NCBI GenBank assembly: GCA_021775875.1
Contig: JAJFHA010000007.1
Location: 62,001 to 126,000 of the forward strand
Reading direction: 5' to 3'
Length of the DNA: 64,000 bases
Source of the DNA: Hyphomicrobiales bacterium
Lineage (GTDB): Bacteria; Pseudomonadota; Alphaproteobacteria; Rhizobiales; NORP267
The notes beneath the pieces are model-generated. The model saw only the letters and a list, made by a program, of their open reading frames with translations. It was not told where the DNA came from and made no database searches. Shown here piece after piece: positions 32,902 to 42,244 of this stretch. Every line of letters begins with the position of its first letter. The first letter of the stretch is position 1. Both the position numbers and the translations under genes were made by a program.

Positions 32902-33486
32902 ATGGTCAAACTCAACAAGATTTATACCCGCACCGGAGATGACGGCACCACCGGTCTTGGCACCGGCGAGCGGGTTGCCAAACATGACCTGCGTATCGCG
33001 GCGGTTGGAACGGTAGATGAAACCAATTCCTGCATCGGCCTGGCGCGGCTGCATACCGGCACCGATGGTATCGCAAATCTGGACGCCATGCTGGCCCGGA
33101 TCCAGAATGACCTGTTTGATCTGGGTGCTGACCTGACGACCCCTGATCGGGGCGCAAAGCTGGAATTTGAACCGCTCAGGATCGTCGCCGGGCAAGTAGC
33201 GCGGCTGGAAACCGAGATTGATCAATTGAATTCCGATCTCGCCCCTCTCAAATCTTTCGTACTTCCGGGCGGCATGCCCGCCGCCGCCAATCTACATCTG
33301 GCCCGCGCCATCTCGCGCCGCGCTGAGCGGATTATGGTTGAACTGGGCGAGACAGACGGCGAAACCGTGAGCGAAGCAGCGCTTCACTATATTAACCGGC
33401 TCTCAGATTTTCTGTTTGTCGCCAGCAGGTACGTCAACGCCCAAGGCAGCGGCGACATTCTCTGGGTGCCGGGGGAAAATCGCTAG
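32902..33486 (+). CDS. cob(I)yrinic acid a,c-diamide adenosyltransferase, PduO type
   Basis: A 194-residue ATP:cob(I)alamin adenosyltransferase. KIYTRTGDDGTTGLGTGERVAK at residues 4-25 is the ATP-binding N-terminal motif. VGTVDETNSCIGLAR follows, and the C-terminal RRAERIMVEL near residue 145 contains the conserved Arg pair. The protein is a trimer in the PduO family and makes the coenzyme B12 needed by the mutase Ecm encoded in this window. Length and motifs are normal for the family. A strong convergent hairpin lies just after its stop. Confidence 0.93.
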   Translation: MVKLNKIYTRTGDDGTTGLGTGERVAKHDLRIAAVGTVDETNSCIGLARLHTGTDGIANLDAMLARIQNDLFDLGADLTTPDRGAKLEFEPLRIVAGQVARLETEIDQLNSDLAPLKSFVLPGGMPAAANLHLARAISRRAERIMVELGETDGETVSEAALHYINRLSDFLFVASRYVNAQGSGDILWVPGENR

Positions 33487-33488
33487 GA

Positions 33489-33523
33489 CCCTCGCAGGAC
33501 CCGAATTTTGGACCCTGCAAGGG
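33489..33523. terminator. bidirectional hairpin between adenosyltransferase and SDR genes
   Basis: CCCTCGCAGG pairs over 10 bp (one G-T) with CCTGCAAGGG around a 15-nt loop containing AATTTTG, located between two convergent stops. It has no long T-run on either side. Confidence 0.55.
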
Positions 33524-33545
33524 ATAGCCATACGCTTGGCTTAAT

Positions 33546-34316
33546 CTAATTCCGACCGGCCATAACGCCGCCATCGACCGGTAAAATGGTACCGGTAATC
33601 CATGCAGCTTCATCTGACGCCATAAACAAAAGCGCGCTAACCACGTCTCCAGGCAATCCGTTCCGCGCAAGCGGGTGCATGCTGGCAAATTGCGGCAACG
33701 CCACATTGATTTCTTCGTCGGTCAGAAAGGTTTGATAAACCGGCGTCTCAACGATTGCTGGCGCGATAGTGTTGATGCGGATATTGTGCTCAGCCAATTC
33801 CAGAGCAAGATTTTTTGTCATCTGATGCACTCCTGCTTTTGCGGCGGAATAGGCACTGGATGGTGTCGCACCAATGGCTTGCATAGCCCACATCGAACCG
33901 GTTTGAACAATAGCCCCGCCGCCACGCTTGATCATAGCTTTGGCGGCAGCCTGGTTGGCAAAAAATTTGCCCTTGAGGATGGTGTCTTGGAATTGGTCAT
34001 ATTCGGCCTCCGTGACATCGAGAAATGGTTTCGGTGTAAAAATACCGGCATTGTTAAGCAGAATATCCAAACCACCAAAGGTCTCTTCAGCATGGGCCAC
34101 CAAACCATTGGCAACGCCGGTATCGCTGATATCACCAGCGTAAATTGAAACGGATTTTCCAGTCGCGTCAATTTCCTGCGCCGCACGCGCCAGTTTTCCC
34201 GCATCGCGGCCATTGATAACCACTTTGGCCCCTTCGGCCACCAATTGAATAGCGGCTGCTTTGCCGATCCCCGAACCACCACCGGTCACAATCGTTACTT
34301 TGTTTTCAAAACGCAT
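33546..34316 (-). CDS. SDR family oxidoreductase under a divergent TetR regulator
   Basis: A 256-residue classical SDR. TGGGSGIGKAAA is the cofactor loop and Arg37 in INGRDAGK suggests NADP. NNAGIF is present, GSMWAMQAIGATPSSAYSAAKAG contains the Ser and Tyr-x3-Lys catalytic residues, and the C-terminus WITGTILPVDGG is typical of glucose-dehydrogenase/FabG-like SDRs. The gene faces a TetR gene across 129 bp that carries two copies of a palindromic operator, so it is probably derepressed by the TetR ligand. The substrate is unknown; it may detoxify or metabolise that ligand. Confidence 0.9.
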   Translation of the reverse strand: MRFENKVTIVTGGGSGIGKAAAIQLVAEGAKVVINGRDAGKLARAAQEIDATGKSVSIYAGDISDTGVANGLVAHAEETFGGLDILLNNAGIFTPKPFLDVTEAEYDQFQDTILKGKFFANQAAAKAMIKRGGGAIVQTGSMWAMQAIGATPSSAYSAAKAGVHQMTKNLALELAEHNIRINTIAPAIVETPVYQTFLTDEEINVALPQFASMHPLARNGLPGDVVSALLFMASDEAAWITGTILPVDGGVMAGRN

Positions 34317-34341
34317 TTTCTGTCTCCTTGAATTTATTTAT

Positions 34342-34359
34342 CTATCTATCGATAGGTCA
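34342..34359. promoter_or_regulatory. TetR operator copy 1
   Basis: CTATCTAT-CG-ATAGGTCA. The left half-site is identical to that of copy 2 and the right half keeps ATAG. It lies 26-43 bp upstream of the SDR start. Confidence 0.65.
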
Positions 34360-34397
34360 GAAATACATATATCTGTTGATTTCCTATTGTCAACAAA

Positions 34398-34415
34398 CTA
34401 TCTATCAATAGATAG
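34398..34415. promoter_or_regulatory. TetR operator copy 2
   Basis: CTATCTAT-CA-ATAGATAG is a perfect 8-bp inverted repeat with a 2-bp centre, 31 bp upstream of the TetR start. Its centre is 56 bp from that of copy 1, consistent with autoregulation plus control of the SDR. Confidence 0.75.
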
Positions 34416-34445
34416 ACATCAGGATGCGAAGATGGATTTTGACCA

Positions 34446-35027
34446 ATGAATACCGGCTCAAAAGCTCATGAAATTATGATCGCTGCTAAAAAAATGATCC
34501 AGACGAGCGGCTATAACGGTTTTAGTTTCCGGGATTTGTCTCGGGAAATCGGAATCAAAAGCGCGAGCATTCACTATCATTTTCCGACAAAAGGTGACCT
34601 GGCGGTGGCCGTCGCCACCGCATACAGGGAAGGCTTTTCCGAAACTCTTCTGGATTTGGAAAATGGCGCGGCAACCACTCAACAAGCGTTGCAAAAATAT
34701 GCAGCATTGTTTCAGAAAACTCTGGATACAGATCAGCGAATTTGCCTTTGCGGCATGCTAGCCAGCGAGACCGAAAGCCTGCCGGAAAAAGTGCGGATGG
34801 AGACAATTCGCTTCTTCGAAGAGCAGGAACAATGGCTGGCGAAAATGCTCTCGAAAGGGATAATCGCCGGTGAATTACCCGCTGATACCAATGTGACGGC
34901 AAGCGCGAAATTAATCCTCTCCACTCTGGAAGGCGCGATGATTATCGTGCGCAACACCGGCCGGAGAAACGATTTCAGCACGGTCTCGGATCAGCTATTT
35001 ACTTTGATCAGCGGACCTAAAATCTAA
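34446..35027 (+). CDS. TetR/AcrR family transcriptional regulator
   Basis: A 193-residue repressor. Residues 5-60 form the TetR DNA-binding domain: AAKKMIQTSGYNGFSFRDLSREIGIKSASIHYHFPTKGDLAVAV, with the HYHF recognition-helix signature. The remaining all-alpha part is the ligand and dimer domain, containing LCGMLASETESLP, a Cys-containing segment seen in a subset of TetR proteins. The divergent SDR and the paired palindromes in between give its likely target and an autoregulatory loop. The ligand is unknown. Confidence 0.92.
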   Translation: MNTGSKAHEIMIAAKKMIQTSGYNGFSFRDLSREIGIKSASIHYHFPTKGDLAVAVATAYREGFSETLLDLENGAATTQQALQKYAALFQKTLDTDQRICLCGMLASETESLPEKVRMETIRFFEEQEQWLAKMLSKGIIAGELPADTNVTASAKLILSTLEGAMIIVRNTGRRNDFSTVSDQLFTLISGPKI

Positions 35028-35052
35028 TTCTGGAAGGCGACAAGGCTTGAAT

Positions 35053-35661
35053 TCAGGAGATGCCTGCGTCTCCAAGCAAGGCATGCCGGAACCGGTTTTT
35101 CAAATGCACCCCGTCTTTTGGCGGCAATACAAAATCCAGCTTTTCAGCACGCACTTTGATGACGTGATAAACCGGACCCGGCGCGTCAAGAATATCCGGC
35201 AAAGCGGCATCCAGATCGGTCTGGTTTTGCACCAACCCCACGGTCTGAATACCACTGGCACGTGCAATTCCTGCAAGATCAGTGTCAGCCGCCGTATGGG
35301 TCGATTGCATCCCGGTTTCCCCGTAACGCTCATTATCAAATGTGCAGATCGAGAGATTTTGCGGGGCCTGCAAAGCAACCGTTGCAAAGCTACCCATCCC
35401 CATCAGGGTTTCGCCGTCTCCCGTAATCACCAGAACCCGCCGATCCGGTTGCGCCAGCGCCAAGCCGAGCCCCATCGCGATGGCACCCCCCATCGCACCC
35501 CAAAGCGGGAAATTCAGATCCCGATCACCAGCCGATGTTATGTCCCACGCGGTAGATCCGAGACCCGCAATAACCAGCAAATCGTCGCGCGTCCCTGTTA
35601 ACAATTTCACCACCTCGCGACGGCGCAGGGGATAATCATCTGATCTTGGGGATTGCGGCAT
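35053..35661 (-). CDS. TPP-dependent decarboxylase, beta subunit (sulfopyruvate/phosphonopyruvate decarboxylase-like)
   Basis: A 202-residue C-terminal-type TPP-binding subunit. The TPP/Mg motif is GDGETLMGMGSFATVALQ ending about 25 residues later in the Asn of CTFDNERYGETG. AWDITSAGDRDLNFPLWGAMGGAIAMGLGLAL precedes it, as in sulfopyruvate decarboxylase ComE. It follows the alpha subunit gene after 14 bp. The substrate may be sulfopyruvate, phosphonopyruvate or another 3-substituted pyruvate. No sulfonate or phosphonate genes are adjacent, so the identity stays open. Confidence 0.82.
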   Translation of the reverse strand: MPQSPRSDDYPLRRREVVKLLTGTRDDLLVIAGLGSTAWDITSAGDRDLNFPLWGAMGGAIAMGLGLALAQPDRRVLVITGDGETLMGMGSFATVALQAPQNLSICTFDNERYGETGMQSTHTAADTDLAGIARASGIQTVGLVQNQTDLDAALPDILDAPGPVYHVIKVRAEKLDFVLPPKDGVHLKNRFRHALLGDAGIS

Positions 35662-35675
35662 TGCTCAGACCTCAC

Positions 35676-36182
35676 TCATTCAAACGTTTTGACCGGCATC
35701 AGCCGTTGGTGAAGCAACAGGGCCGACATGCCGTCGCCTGTAAAAGCTTGCGCCAGGGTTGCTGCGGCCATCGGGCCAACATCATCTGGTGTCTGAGCTG
35801 TCAGGGTCTGCGCTCCCGCCAATTTCAAATGGTCATCCAGCGTCTGCCCCATCGCGGTCTGCCAGGGGTTAAATTCATGCCATTGGCCGCGCATGGTCAC
35901 GAACATCGCCAGCGGAAACCGGCACGTTGACGCCAGCGACAACATATTGATGCAATTGCCGACGCCGGATGATTGCATCAAAAGAACCCCACGCTCACCG
36001 CCAAGCCAGGCACCGGAGAGCACAGCAATGCCCTCCTCCTCAGTTGTCAGGGCAATAGCGCGCATATTCTTGTCTTTGATACAGGATTCAATGAGCGAAG
36101 CATGACCAGCATCGGGCACGTAAACGACCTGCCGGATATCCGCCTGCTTGAAAGCATCGAATATCTGCGTCCACCACTCCAT
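35676..36182 (-). CDS. TPP-dependent decarboxylase, alpha subunit (ComD-like)
   Basis: A 168-residue N-terminal (PYR-domain) TPP subunit. VVYVPDAGHASLIESC is at residues 19-34. ALTTEEEGIAVLSGAWLGGERGVLLMQSSGVGNCINML contains the conserved Glu that activates TPP (TEEEG) and the QSSGVGN loop typical of sulfopyruvate and phosphonopyruvate decarboxylases. The small size and partner gene match the split ComD-ComE arrangement rather than the fused single-chain enzyme. The pair forms its own minus-strand operon. Confidence 0.82.
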   Translation of the reverse strand: MEWWTQIFDAFKQADIRQVVYVPDAGHASLIESCIKDKNMRAIALTTEEEGIAVLSGAWLGGERGVLLMQSSGVGNCINMLSLASTCRFPLAMFVTMRGQWHEFNPWQTAMGQTLDDHLKLAGAQTLTAQTPDDVGPMAAATLAQAFTGDGMSALLLHQRLMPVKTFE

Positions 36183-36341
36183 CCTCGCGCCTTTCAGAAA
36201 TTTTCAGTTACCAGAAGCTGACGACTTTTTGCCCAAATGCCAAGAGAAAATGGTGATCAATAAAACATCTCCACTTGCGTAGCCATCTGCAAACCGGGCC
36301 GTTAAGCTTGCCGTTCAAGATTTCATCAAAAGGTGCCCGGC

Positions 36342-37052
36342 ATGTTTGTACCCCTGCACGACCACAACCCTCTCGATCATGTCCGGGTCCAATATGTCAC
36401 GATAGCAATCATCATCACCAACGTGATTGTATTCCTGCTGACATTTGCCGCCGCCTCTGATGCTACCACCAACGGCGTTGCTTATGGCTACGGTGTCACC
36501 CCGGCGGTATTGTTCGATTTAAGCGAATTGCCGCTGCACTATCAGGTCGTGCCCGAACAACTGACCCTGGTCAGCTACATGTTCCTCCATGGTGGCTGGA
36601 TGCATTTGCTTGGCAACATGGCGTTCCTGTGGGTGTTTGGTGACAATGTAGAAGATGCGCTTGGCCACATGAAGTTTCTGTTCTTCTATCTTGCCTGCGG
36701 CATTTTCGCCGGATTGCTCCATTCCTGGATGAACCCCGCATCCGAAATGCCACTGGTTGGCGCATCCGGCGCGGTGGCTGGCGTCATCGCTGCCTATCTG
36801 ATGCTGCATCCAAAGGTCAAAGTCTGGGTGTTGATCCTGATGCGCATCCCGCTCCGCCTGTCGGCCATGTGGGTTCTGGGATTCTGGGTCATTATGCAGA
36901 TATTCAGCCTTCTCATGGCGGCTCCGGAAGATCATGTTGCCTGGTGGGCCCATATTGGCGGACTTGGAGCTGGGGCTGTTTTAGTGGTTTTTCTGCGCCG
37001 CGACGGGGTTCAGCTTTTCGATCGCGGCCTTGAAGAAAACGTGAGTGGATAA
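36342..37052 (+). CDS. rhomboid family intramembrane serine protease
   Basis: About 236 residues from ATG 36342 (AAGG at -8; the track starts at a GTG three codons earlier). Six hydrophobic helices are visible. MFLHGGWMHLLGNMAFLWVFGDNVED is the conserved HxxxN region in helix 2. GASGAVAGVIAAY has the catalytic Ser in GxSG. AHIGGLGAGAVL has the catalytic His in the last helix, completing the Ser-His dyad. Substrates are unknown. It sits alone upstream of etfBA. Confidence 0.92.
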   Translation: MFVPLHDHNPLDHVRVQYVTIAIIITNVIVFLLTFAAASDATTNGVAYGYGVTPAVLFDLSELPLHYQVVPEQLTLVSYMFLHGGWMHLLGNMAFLWVFGDNVEDALGHMKFLFFYLACGIFAGLLHSWMNPASEMPLVGASGAVAGVIAAYLMLHPKVKVWVLILMRIPLRLSAMWVLGFWVIMQIFSLLMAAPEDHVAWWAHIGGLGAGAVLVVFLRRDGVQLFDRGLEENVSG

Positions 37053-37101
37053 AGCTCTTTTTCTCAGCCTTCAGGTCTTCGCACAGGCACATTATATCCC
37101 G

Positions 37102-37130
37102 TTGACACCCCGTTTAAGCGGCATTACGGT
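37102..37130 (+). promoter_or_regulatory. candidate sigma70 promoter of etfBA
   Basis: TTGACA (37102-37107) is followed after 17 bp by TACGGT (37125-37130). The -35 is perfect and the -10 weak. It lies 68 bp before the etfB start, with the TGC-N3-GCA palindrome downstream of it. Confidence 0.45.
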
Positions 37131-37162
37131 CGCTCGATTGCAGACGATATTCCCGTAGACAG

Positions 37163-37171
37163 TGCGGTGCA
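37163..37171. promoter_or_regulatory. TGC-N3-GCA palindrome upstream of etfB
   Basis: TGCGGTGCA followed by ATAT, 27 bp before the etfB ATG and downstream of a candidate promoter. The string TGCGGTGCAATAT is shared exactly with the site before phaA. Confidence 0.5.
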
Positions 37172-37197
37172 ATATACGCCCCAAGGAGGCTTTTAGA

Positions 37198-37947
37198 ATG
37201 AAAGTTGTGGTCCCTGTAAAACGGGTGGTCGACTATACCCAGAAAATTCGGGTCAAGAGCGATGGCTCTGGTGTCGAACTCGCCAATATCAAGATGTCGA
37301 TGAACCCGTTCGACGAGATCGCGATCGAAGAAGCTATCCGCCTGAAGGAAAACGGCACGGCCAGCGAAATCATTGCCGTTTCAATCGGCCCGCAACAAGC
37401 CCAGGAGACCATCCGTACCGCTCTTGCCATGGGAGCCGACAGGGGTATTCTGGTCCAGTCTGACGATATCGTGGAGCCGCTCGGCGTCGCAAAAATCCTG
37501 AAAGCCATTACCGACGAAGAAGGCCCGACCCTGGTCATTCTCGGCAAACAGGCCATCGATGACGATTCCAACCAGACCGGACAAATGCTCGCCGCCCTGC
37601 TCGGATGGCCCCAGGCCACGTTCGTCTCCGAAGTAACCCCCGATGGCGACAAGGCCAGGGTGGTACGTGAAATCGACGGTGGTCTCCAGACCATCCAGAT
37701 CAATTTGCCGGCGATTGTAACCACCGACCTGCGCCTCAACGAGCCGCGTTATGCGTCATTGCCGAACATCATGAAGGCCAAGAAAAAGCCAATCGACATG
37801 AAAACCCCGGATGATTACGGCGTCGATATTTCTCCGCGCGTCAAAATCATCACCACGGTCGCGCCGAAAGGCCGCGAAGCCGGGATCATGGTTGAATCGG
37901 TAGCTGAACTTGTCGACAAACTCAAAAACGAAGCGGGGGTCATCTAA
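37198..37947 (+). CDS. etfB: electron transfer flavoprotein beta subunit
   Basis: A 249-residue EtfB starting [26 protein letters not shown] lies ahead of the ATG at 37198; the tracked ORF adds 12 spurious codons. [16 protein letters not shown] and [12 protein letters not shown] (AMP-binding region) are typical, and [26 protein letters not shown] is the ETF beta signature containing the dehydrogenase recognition loop. It takes electrons from acyl-CoA dehydrogenases such as Mcd. It overlaps etfA by 1 bp (TAATG), giving coupled translation. Confidence 0.95.
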   Translation: MKVVVPVKRVVDYTQKIRVKSDGSGVELANIKMSMNPFDEIAIEEAIRLKENGTASEIIAVSIGPQQAQETIRTALAMGADRGILVQSDDIVEPLGVAKILKAITDEEGPTLVILGKQAIDDDSNQTGQMLAALLGWPQATFVSEVTPDGDKARVVREIDGGLQTIQINLPAIVTTDLRLNEPRYASLPNIMKAKKKPIDMKTPDDYGVDISPRVKIITTVAPKGREAGIMVESVAELVDKLKNEAGVI

Positions 37948-38888
37948 TGACAATCCTGGTATTAGCCGAACACGATAATGCTGAACTCAAAGACGCCACC
38001 GCGCGGGCCTTGACCGCTGCTGCCGCTATCGGCGGTGACATCCATATCCTTGTTGCCGGTAAAGGCTCCAAATCGGTTGCCGACCAGGCCGCCGCGCTTG
38101 ATGGCGCCGCAAAAGTGTTGCATTGCGACAATGATTTATATGCCCATGGATTGGCCGAACCTTTGGCCCTGCTGATCACCGGGCTGATGGCGAATTACGA
38201 TGCAGTCGTTGCACCCGCCACAACCAGTGCCAAAAATACCATGCCGCGGGTAGCCGCCCTGCTGGATGTCATGCAGGTCTCAGACATTCTCTCGGTTGAA
38301 AGCGCTGATACGTTTACCCGTCCGATTTATGCCGGCAACGCCATCCAGACCGTACAGGCGACGGATGCCAAAAAGGTTATCACGGTCCGCACAACAGCCT
38401 TTGCCGCAGCAGGCGACGGCGGCTCAGCTTCAATCGAAGATATAGCAGCAGCCGAAGATCCCGGCCTCTCGTCATTTGTCGGCGAGGAGCTATCCAAATC
38501 CGATCGCCCGGAACTGACATCCGCCAAGATCATCGTATCCGGTGGACGCGGCGTTGCATCTGGCGAGAATTTTGGCAAATATATCGAACCGGTCGCTGAT
38601 GCGCTTGGTGCCGCAATCGGTGCCAGCCGGGCAGCGGTTGACGCGGGCTACATGTCGAACGACTATCAGGTTGGCCAGACCGGCAAGGTGGTTGCGCCAG
38701 AATTGTACATCGCGGTCGGCATTTCAGGCGCGATCCAGCATCTGGCCGGCATGAAAGATTCAAAGGTAATCGTGGCGATCAACAAAGACGAAGAAGCCCC
38801 GATTTTCCAGATTGCCGATTATGGCCTTGTCGCGGACTTGTTTAAAGCGATGCCGGAACTGGCCGAAGAATTGGGTAAAGCGTCCTGA
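37947..38888 (+). CDS. etfA: electron transfer flavoprotein alpha subunit
   Basis: A 313-residue EtfA, the FAD-carrying partner of EtfB. The N-terminal domain begins [20 protein letters not shown]. The C-terminal FAD domain shows [67 protein letters not shown] and [20 protein letters not shown], all family signatures. Electrons would leave to ETF-quinone oxidoreductase, which is not in this window. hbd follows 30 bp later. Confidence 0.95.
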   Translation: MTILVLAEHDNAELKDATARALTAAAAIGGDIHILVAGKGSKSVADQAAALDGAAKVLHCDNDLYAHGLAEPLALLITGLMANYDAVVAPATTSAKNTMPRVAALLDVMQVSDILSVESADTFTRPIYAGNAIQTVQATDAKKVITVRTTAFAAAGDGGSASIEDIAAAEDPGLSSFVGEELSKSDRPELTSAKIIVSGGRGVASGENFGKYIEPVADALGAAIGASRAAVDAGYMSNDYQVGQTGKVVAPELYIAVGISGAIQHLAGMKDSKVIVAINKDEEAPIFQIADYGLVADLFKAMPELAEELGKAS

Positions 38889-38918
38889 ATAAAACGCAAA
38901 TTTGGAGAAGATGATCAG

Positions 38919-39800
38919 GTGACCAGCGCAATCAAGAAAGTTGGCGTTATCGGCGCCGGGCAGATGGGCAACGGCATTGCCCATGTTTGCGCGATGGCCG
39001 GGTACGATGTTTGCCTGAATGATATCAGTGCAGAGCGGATTGAAGCTGGTCTTGCCACCATAAACGGCAATCTTGCCCGCCAGGTCGGCTCCGGCAAGAT
39101 CAAGGAAGACGAGCGCCAGAATATTTTGAACCGGATTTCAGCAACACCGGATATGTCGGCAATCGGAAAATGCGATCTTGTCATTGAATCCGCCGTCGAA
39201 GACGAACAGATAAAGCGCAAGATTTTCGAGGAACTTGCCCCTCATCTGGGCGATGAAACCCTTCTGGCCACCAACACATCATCAATTTCAATCACCCGCC
39301 TTGCAGCTGCAACTGACCGACCGGAAAAATTCATGGGCATCCATTTCATGAACCCGGTTCCTATCATGAAATTGATCGAACTGGTTCGTGGCATCGCCAC
39401 CGACGAGAAAACTTACACAATCGCCCGCGAATTTTCAGATTCGCTTGGCAAAACGGTTGCCGTTTCCGAAGATTTCCCCGCTTTCATGGTGAATCGCATT
39501 CTGCTCCCCATGATCAACGAAGCCGTCTACACTCTGTATGAAGGCGTTGGTTCGGTAGAAGGCATCGACACCGCCATGAAGCTTGGTGCCAATCACCCGA
39601 TGGGGCCGTTGCAACTTGCAGATTTTATCGGGCTCGATACCTGCCTCTCGATCATGCAGGTGCTCTATGAAGGCCTGGCCGACACCAAATACCGACCTTG
39701 CCCACTTCTGGTTAAATATGTCGAAGCCGGATGGCTCGGGCGCAAAACCCAGCGTGGCTTCTACGATTATCGCGGCGACACTCCGGTCCCGACCAGATAG
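38919..39800 (+). CDS. hbd: 3-hydroxybutyryl-CoA dehydrogenase
   Basis: A 293-residue NAD-dependent 3-hydroxyacyl-CoA dehydrogenase. GVIGAGQMGNGIAHVCAMAGYDV is the dinucleotide fold. ATNTSSISITRLAAATDRPEKFMGIHFMNPVPIMKLIELVRG contains the catalytic Ser and His, and DFPAFMVNRILLPMINEA opens the C-terminal domain. The single-domain length indicates a short-chain (S)-specific enzyme. The GTG start at 38919 has GGAG upstream and follows etfA, so an etfB-etfA-hbd operon is likely. Confidence 0.93.
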   Translation: MTSAIKKVGVIGAGQMGNGIAHVCAMAGYDVCLNDISAERIEAGLATINGNLARQVGSGKIKEDERQNILNRISATPDMSAIGKCDLVIESAVEDEQIKRKIFEELAPHLGDETLLATNTSSISITRLAAATDRPEKFMGIHFMNPVPIMKLIELVRGIATDEKTYTIAREFSDSLGKTVAVSEDFPAFMVNRILLPMINEAVYTLYEGVGSVEGIDTAMKLGANHPMGPLQLADFIGLDTCLSIMQVLYEGLADTKYRPCPLLVKYVEAGWLGRKTQRGFYDYRGDTPVPTR

Positions 39801-39804
39801 CCTG

Positions 39805-40458
39805 CTATTGGCTCGCCCCAATCGCGGCTTCGATTAATTTTACAGCATCGTCCGACGCCCATTCGGCAGGTCCGGCAAGCCTGGCCACTTCCCGTCCCTC
39901 ACGATCAAGCAACAAAGTCGTCGGCATCCCGATCACGCTTAGTTCGCGGACAATGCCGGGCTGGGTACCGTCATAATAAAAACCGAGATTTTTCAAGCCG
40001 ATTTCTGTGTAAAACGCTTCCCCTTTGGCGGGCCCGCCCCGGTCCACGTTGATCGCCACCACTTCGAAATCTGCACCACCAAGTTGCGCCTGAAGCCGGT
40101 CCAGAGCTGGCATCTCGGCCCGGCATGGCGGACACCATGTGGCCCAGAGGTTGACGAGAACAACCCTTCCCTGCCAATCAGCGACCGATATCTGTTCCCC
40201 TGCACGGTTCTGGAAACCAAGACTATTACGGTCAGAATTATCCTCAGACACAAAAAGAGCGGCCATTTCGCCAACGGCAAAAGGCTGCAATATCTGTTGT
40301 ATACCCTGATCTGCTGGTAAGGCTGTTTGCGTTTCGCCGTTGCCATCCGGCGTCATCGTCACGTATATCGCTCCTGCAACAAGTCCCGCGACCAAAACGG
40401 CCGACGCAAAAATGGTTTTTGCTGAAAAGCGGGCAGGGTTTTTATCGGTATTATTCAT
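39805..40458 (-). CDS. TlpA family membrane-anchored thiol:disulfide reductase
   Basis: A 217-residue thioredoxin-like protein. One N-terminal membrane anchor ([19 protein letters not shown]) is followed by a periplasmic thioredoxin fold with the active site [29 protein letters not shown] and [14 protein letters not shown] (cis-Pro) are conserved. Homologues reduce apocytochrome c or copper-chaperone thiols for oxidase assembly. It is divergent from argH with only 19 bp between start codons, an arrangement often seen in alphaproteobacteria. Confidence 0.9.
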   Translation of the reverse strand: MNNTDKNPARFSAKTIFASAVLVAGLVAGAIYVTMTPDGNGETQTALPADQGIQQILQPFAVGEMAALFVSEDNSDRNSLGFQNRAGEQISVADWQGRVVLVNLWATWCPPCRAEMPALDRLQAQLGGADFEVVAINVDRGGPAKGEAFYTEIGLKNLGFYYDGTQPGIVRELSVIGMPTTLLLDREGREVARLAGPAEWASDDAVKLIEAAIGASQ

Positions 40459-40477
40459 TCAGGCCTCGGATAATAAA

Positions 40478-41893
40478 ATGACTGAGAAAAAAAACAGCAA
40501 TACCATGTGGGGTGGCCGGTTTGGTTCCGGCCCGGCTACAATAATGGAACAAATCAATGCGTCCGTCGATTTCGATTGGCAATTGTATGCCCATGACATT
40601 GCAGGCTCAAGGGCTCATGCTGAAATGCTTGTGGTCCAGGGCATAATTTCTGCAGAAGACGGCACCCGGATTGCCGAGGGCTTGAATACGATTCTTGCTG
40701 AAATCGAAAACGGCACATTTGAATTTTCACGCAGCCTGGAAGATATCCATATGAATATCGAAGCCAGGCTCGCCACGCTGATCGGTGATGCCGCCGGGCG
40801 GCTGCATACAGCGCGGTCGAGAAACGATCAGGTAGCGACAGATTTCAAATTATATGTCCGCGCCGCCATCGACCGGATCGACGCGCTGCTCGCCGATTAC
40901 CAATCTGCACTCGCCGACAAAGCAGTTAAATTTGCTGGCACCGTCATGCCAGGCTTCACCCATCTGCAATCAGCCCAGCCGGTCACCTTCGGCCACCATT
41001 GTCTGGCCTATGTGGAAATGGCGGCGCGGGACCGGGGCCGGTTTCAAGATGCCCGCAAACGGCTCAACGAAAGCCCACTTGGGGCGGCAGCACTTGCTGG
41101 CACATCGTTCCCGATTGACCGGGATATGACGGCGACGGCGCTTGGGTTTGATCGCCCCGCCGCCAATTCACTTGATGCGGTTGCAGACCGGGATTTTGTT
41201 CTGGAATCTTTGGCGGCTGCTTCAATCACCGCCATTCATCTGTCGCGTTATGCTGAAGAACTGGTGCTTTGGTCCACGCCACAATTTGGTTTCATCCGCC
41301 TGTCGGATCAATTCTCAACCGGGTCTTCGATCATGCCGCAAAAGCGCAATCCGGATGCGGCTGAATTGGTACGGGCCAAAACCGGCCGGATCGCAGGTGC
41401 GCTCACAAGCCTGATGATTGTCATGAAAGGCCTGCCGCTCGCTTATTCAAAAGATATGCAGGAAGACAAGGAACCGGCATTCGACGCCTTTGCCAATATT
41501 GAGCTGGCCCTCAAAGCCATGACCGGCATGGTCACCGATCTGGAACCTGATGTAAAAGCCATGAAGCGGGCAGCCGGTGCCGGATTTGCAACCGCGACCG
41601 ACCTTGCCGACTGGATCGTCCGGGTGCTTGGCAAACCGTTCCGTGAAGCCCATCACATTACCGGTGAGCTTGTGGCTATGGCTGAAGGTCTGAATTTGCC
41701 TCTGCACCGGCTTACAATTGAAGATATGCAATCCATAGAGCCAGCCATTACGGACGATATTTTTTCGGTTTTGACGGTTGCGAGTTCGGTGAAAAGCCGG
41801 GCCAGCCTTGGCGGCACGGCACCGGCAAACGTGCGCAAACAGGCAAAGAAATGGCAAACCAAGCTCGCCCGTGAAGCCGCCAAACGAAATTAG
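40478..41893 (+). CDS. argH: argininosuccinate lyase
   Basis: A 471-residue enzyme splitting argininosuccinate to arginine and fumarate. The start [19 protein letters not shown] at 40478 matches the family; the tracked ORF is 46 codons too long. [37 protein letters not shown] (catalytic His region) and the superfamily signature [12 protein letters not shown] (Ser-loop) are intact. It heads the order argH-lptM-lysA-TIGR02302, well known in alphaproteobacteria. Confidence 0.96.
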   Translation: MTEKKNSNTMWGGRFGSGPATIMEQINASVDFDWQLYAHDIAGSRAHAEMLVVQGIISAEDGTRIAEGLNTILAEIENGTFEFSRSLEDIHMNIEARLATLIGDAAGRLHTARSRNDQVATDFKLYVRAAIDRIDALLADYQSALADKAVKFAGTVMPGFTHLQSAQPVTFGHHCLAYVEMAARDRGRFQDARKRLNESPLGAAALAGTSFPIDRDMTATALGFDRPAANSLDAVADRDFVLESLAAASITAIHLSRYAEELVLWSTPQFGFIRLSDQFSTGSSIMPQKRNPDAAELVRAKTGRIAGALTSLMIVMKGLPLAYSKDMQEDKEPAFDAFANIELALKAMTGMVTDLEPDVKAMKRAAGAGFATATDLADWIVRVLGKPFREAHHITGELVAMAEGLNLPLHRLTIEDMQSIEPAITDDIFSVLTVASSVKSRASLGGTAPANVRKQAKKWQTKLAREAAKRN

Positions 41894-41978
41894 CACCTGA
41901 TCGCCATGAAATTGGCGAATTGGGGGTGCAATTGCCAAAACTGAAATGTAGTATGGCGCAACTTCAGGAGAACAGCCT

Positions 41979-42188
41979 GTGACAGGGACAATGTGGAGAT
42001 TGATTGGGAAACCGGCTTTTTTGCTGGCCGCCATAATGGTGGTTGGTCTCTCCGCATGTGGCCGGAGAGGTCCACTTGAACCGCCGCCCAACGCCAATGT
42101 TGTGCAAGGCGAGACGGAACAAGGGGCAGATAGCGCCGAACAGGCACCGCGAGAAAAACGTTCCTTCTTTCTCGATTTTCTTCTTTAA
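41979..42188 (+). CDS. lptM: LptM-like small lipoprotein (YifL family)
   Basis: A 69-residue lipoprotein starting at GTG 41979, with AGGAG eight bases upstream. A signal peptide core (FLLAAIMVVGLS) leads to the lipobox LSAC, then GRRGPLEPPP, the invariant LptM motif. LptM assists maturation of the LPS translocon LptD/E in the outer membrane. The tail is short and charged. It lies between argH and lysA as in most alphaproteobacteria. Confidence 0.88.
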   Translation: MTGTMWRLIGKPAFLLAAIMVVGLSACGRRGPLEPPPNANVVQGETEQGADSAEQAPREKRSFFLDFLL

Positions 42189-42244
42189 GCGATATTCCCC
42201 GGACCTGAATGAAGGCCGGATTGCAAACGGCTCCCGGATAAAAC

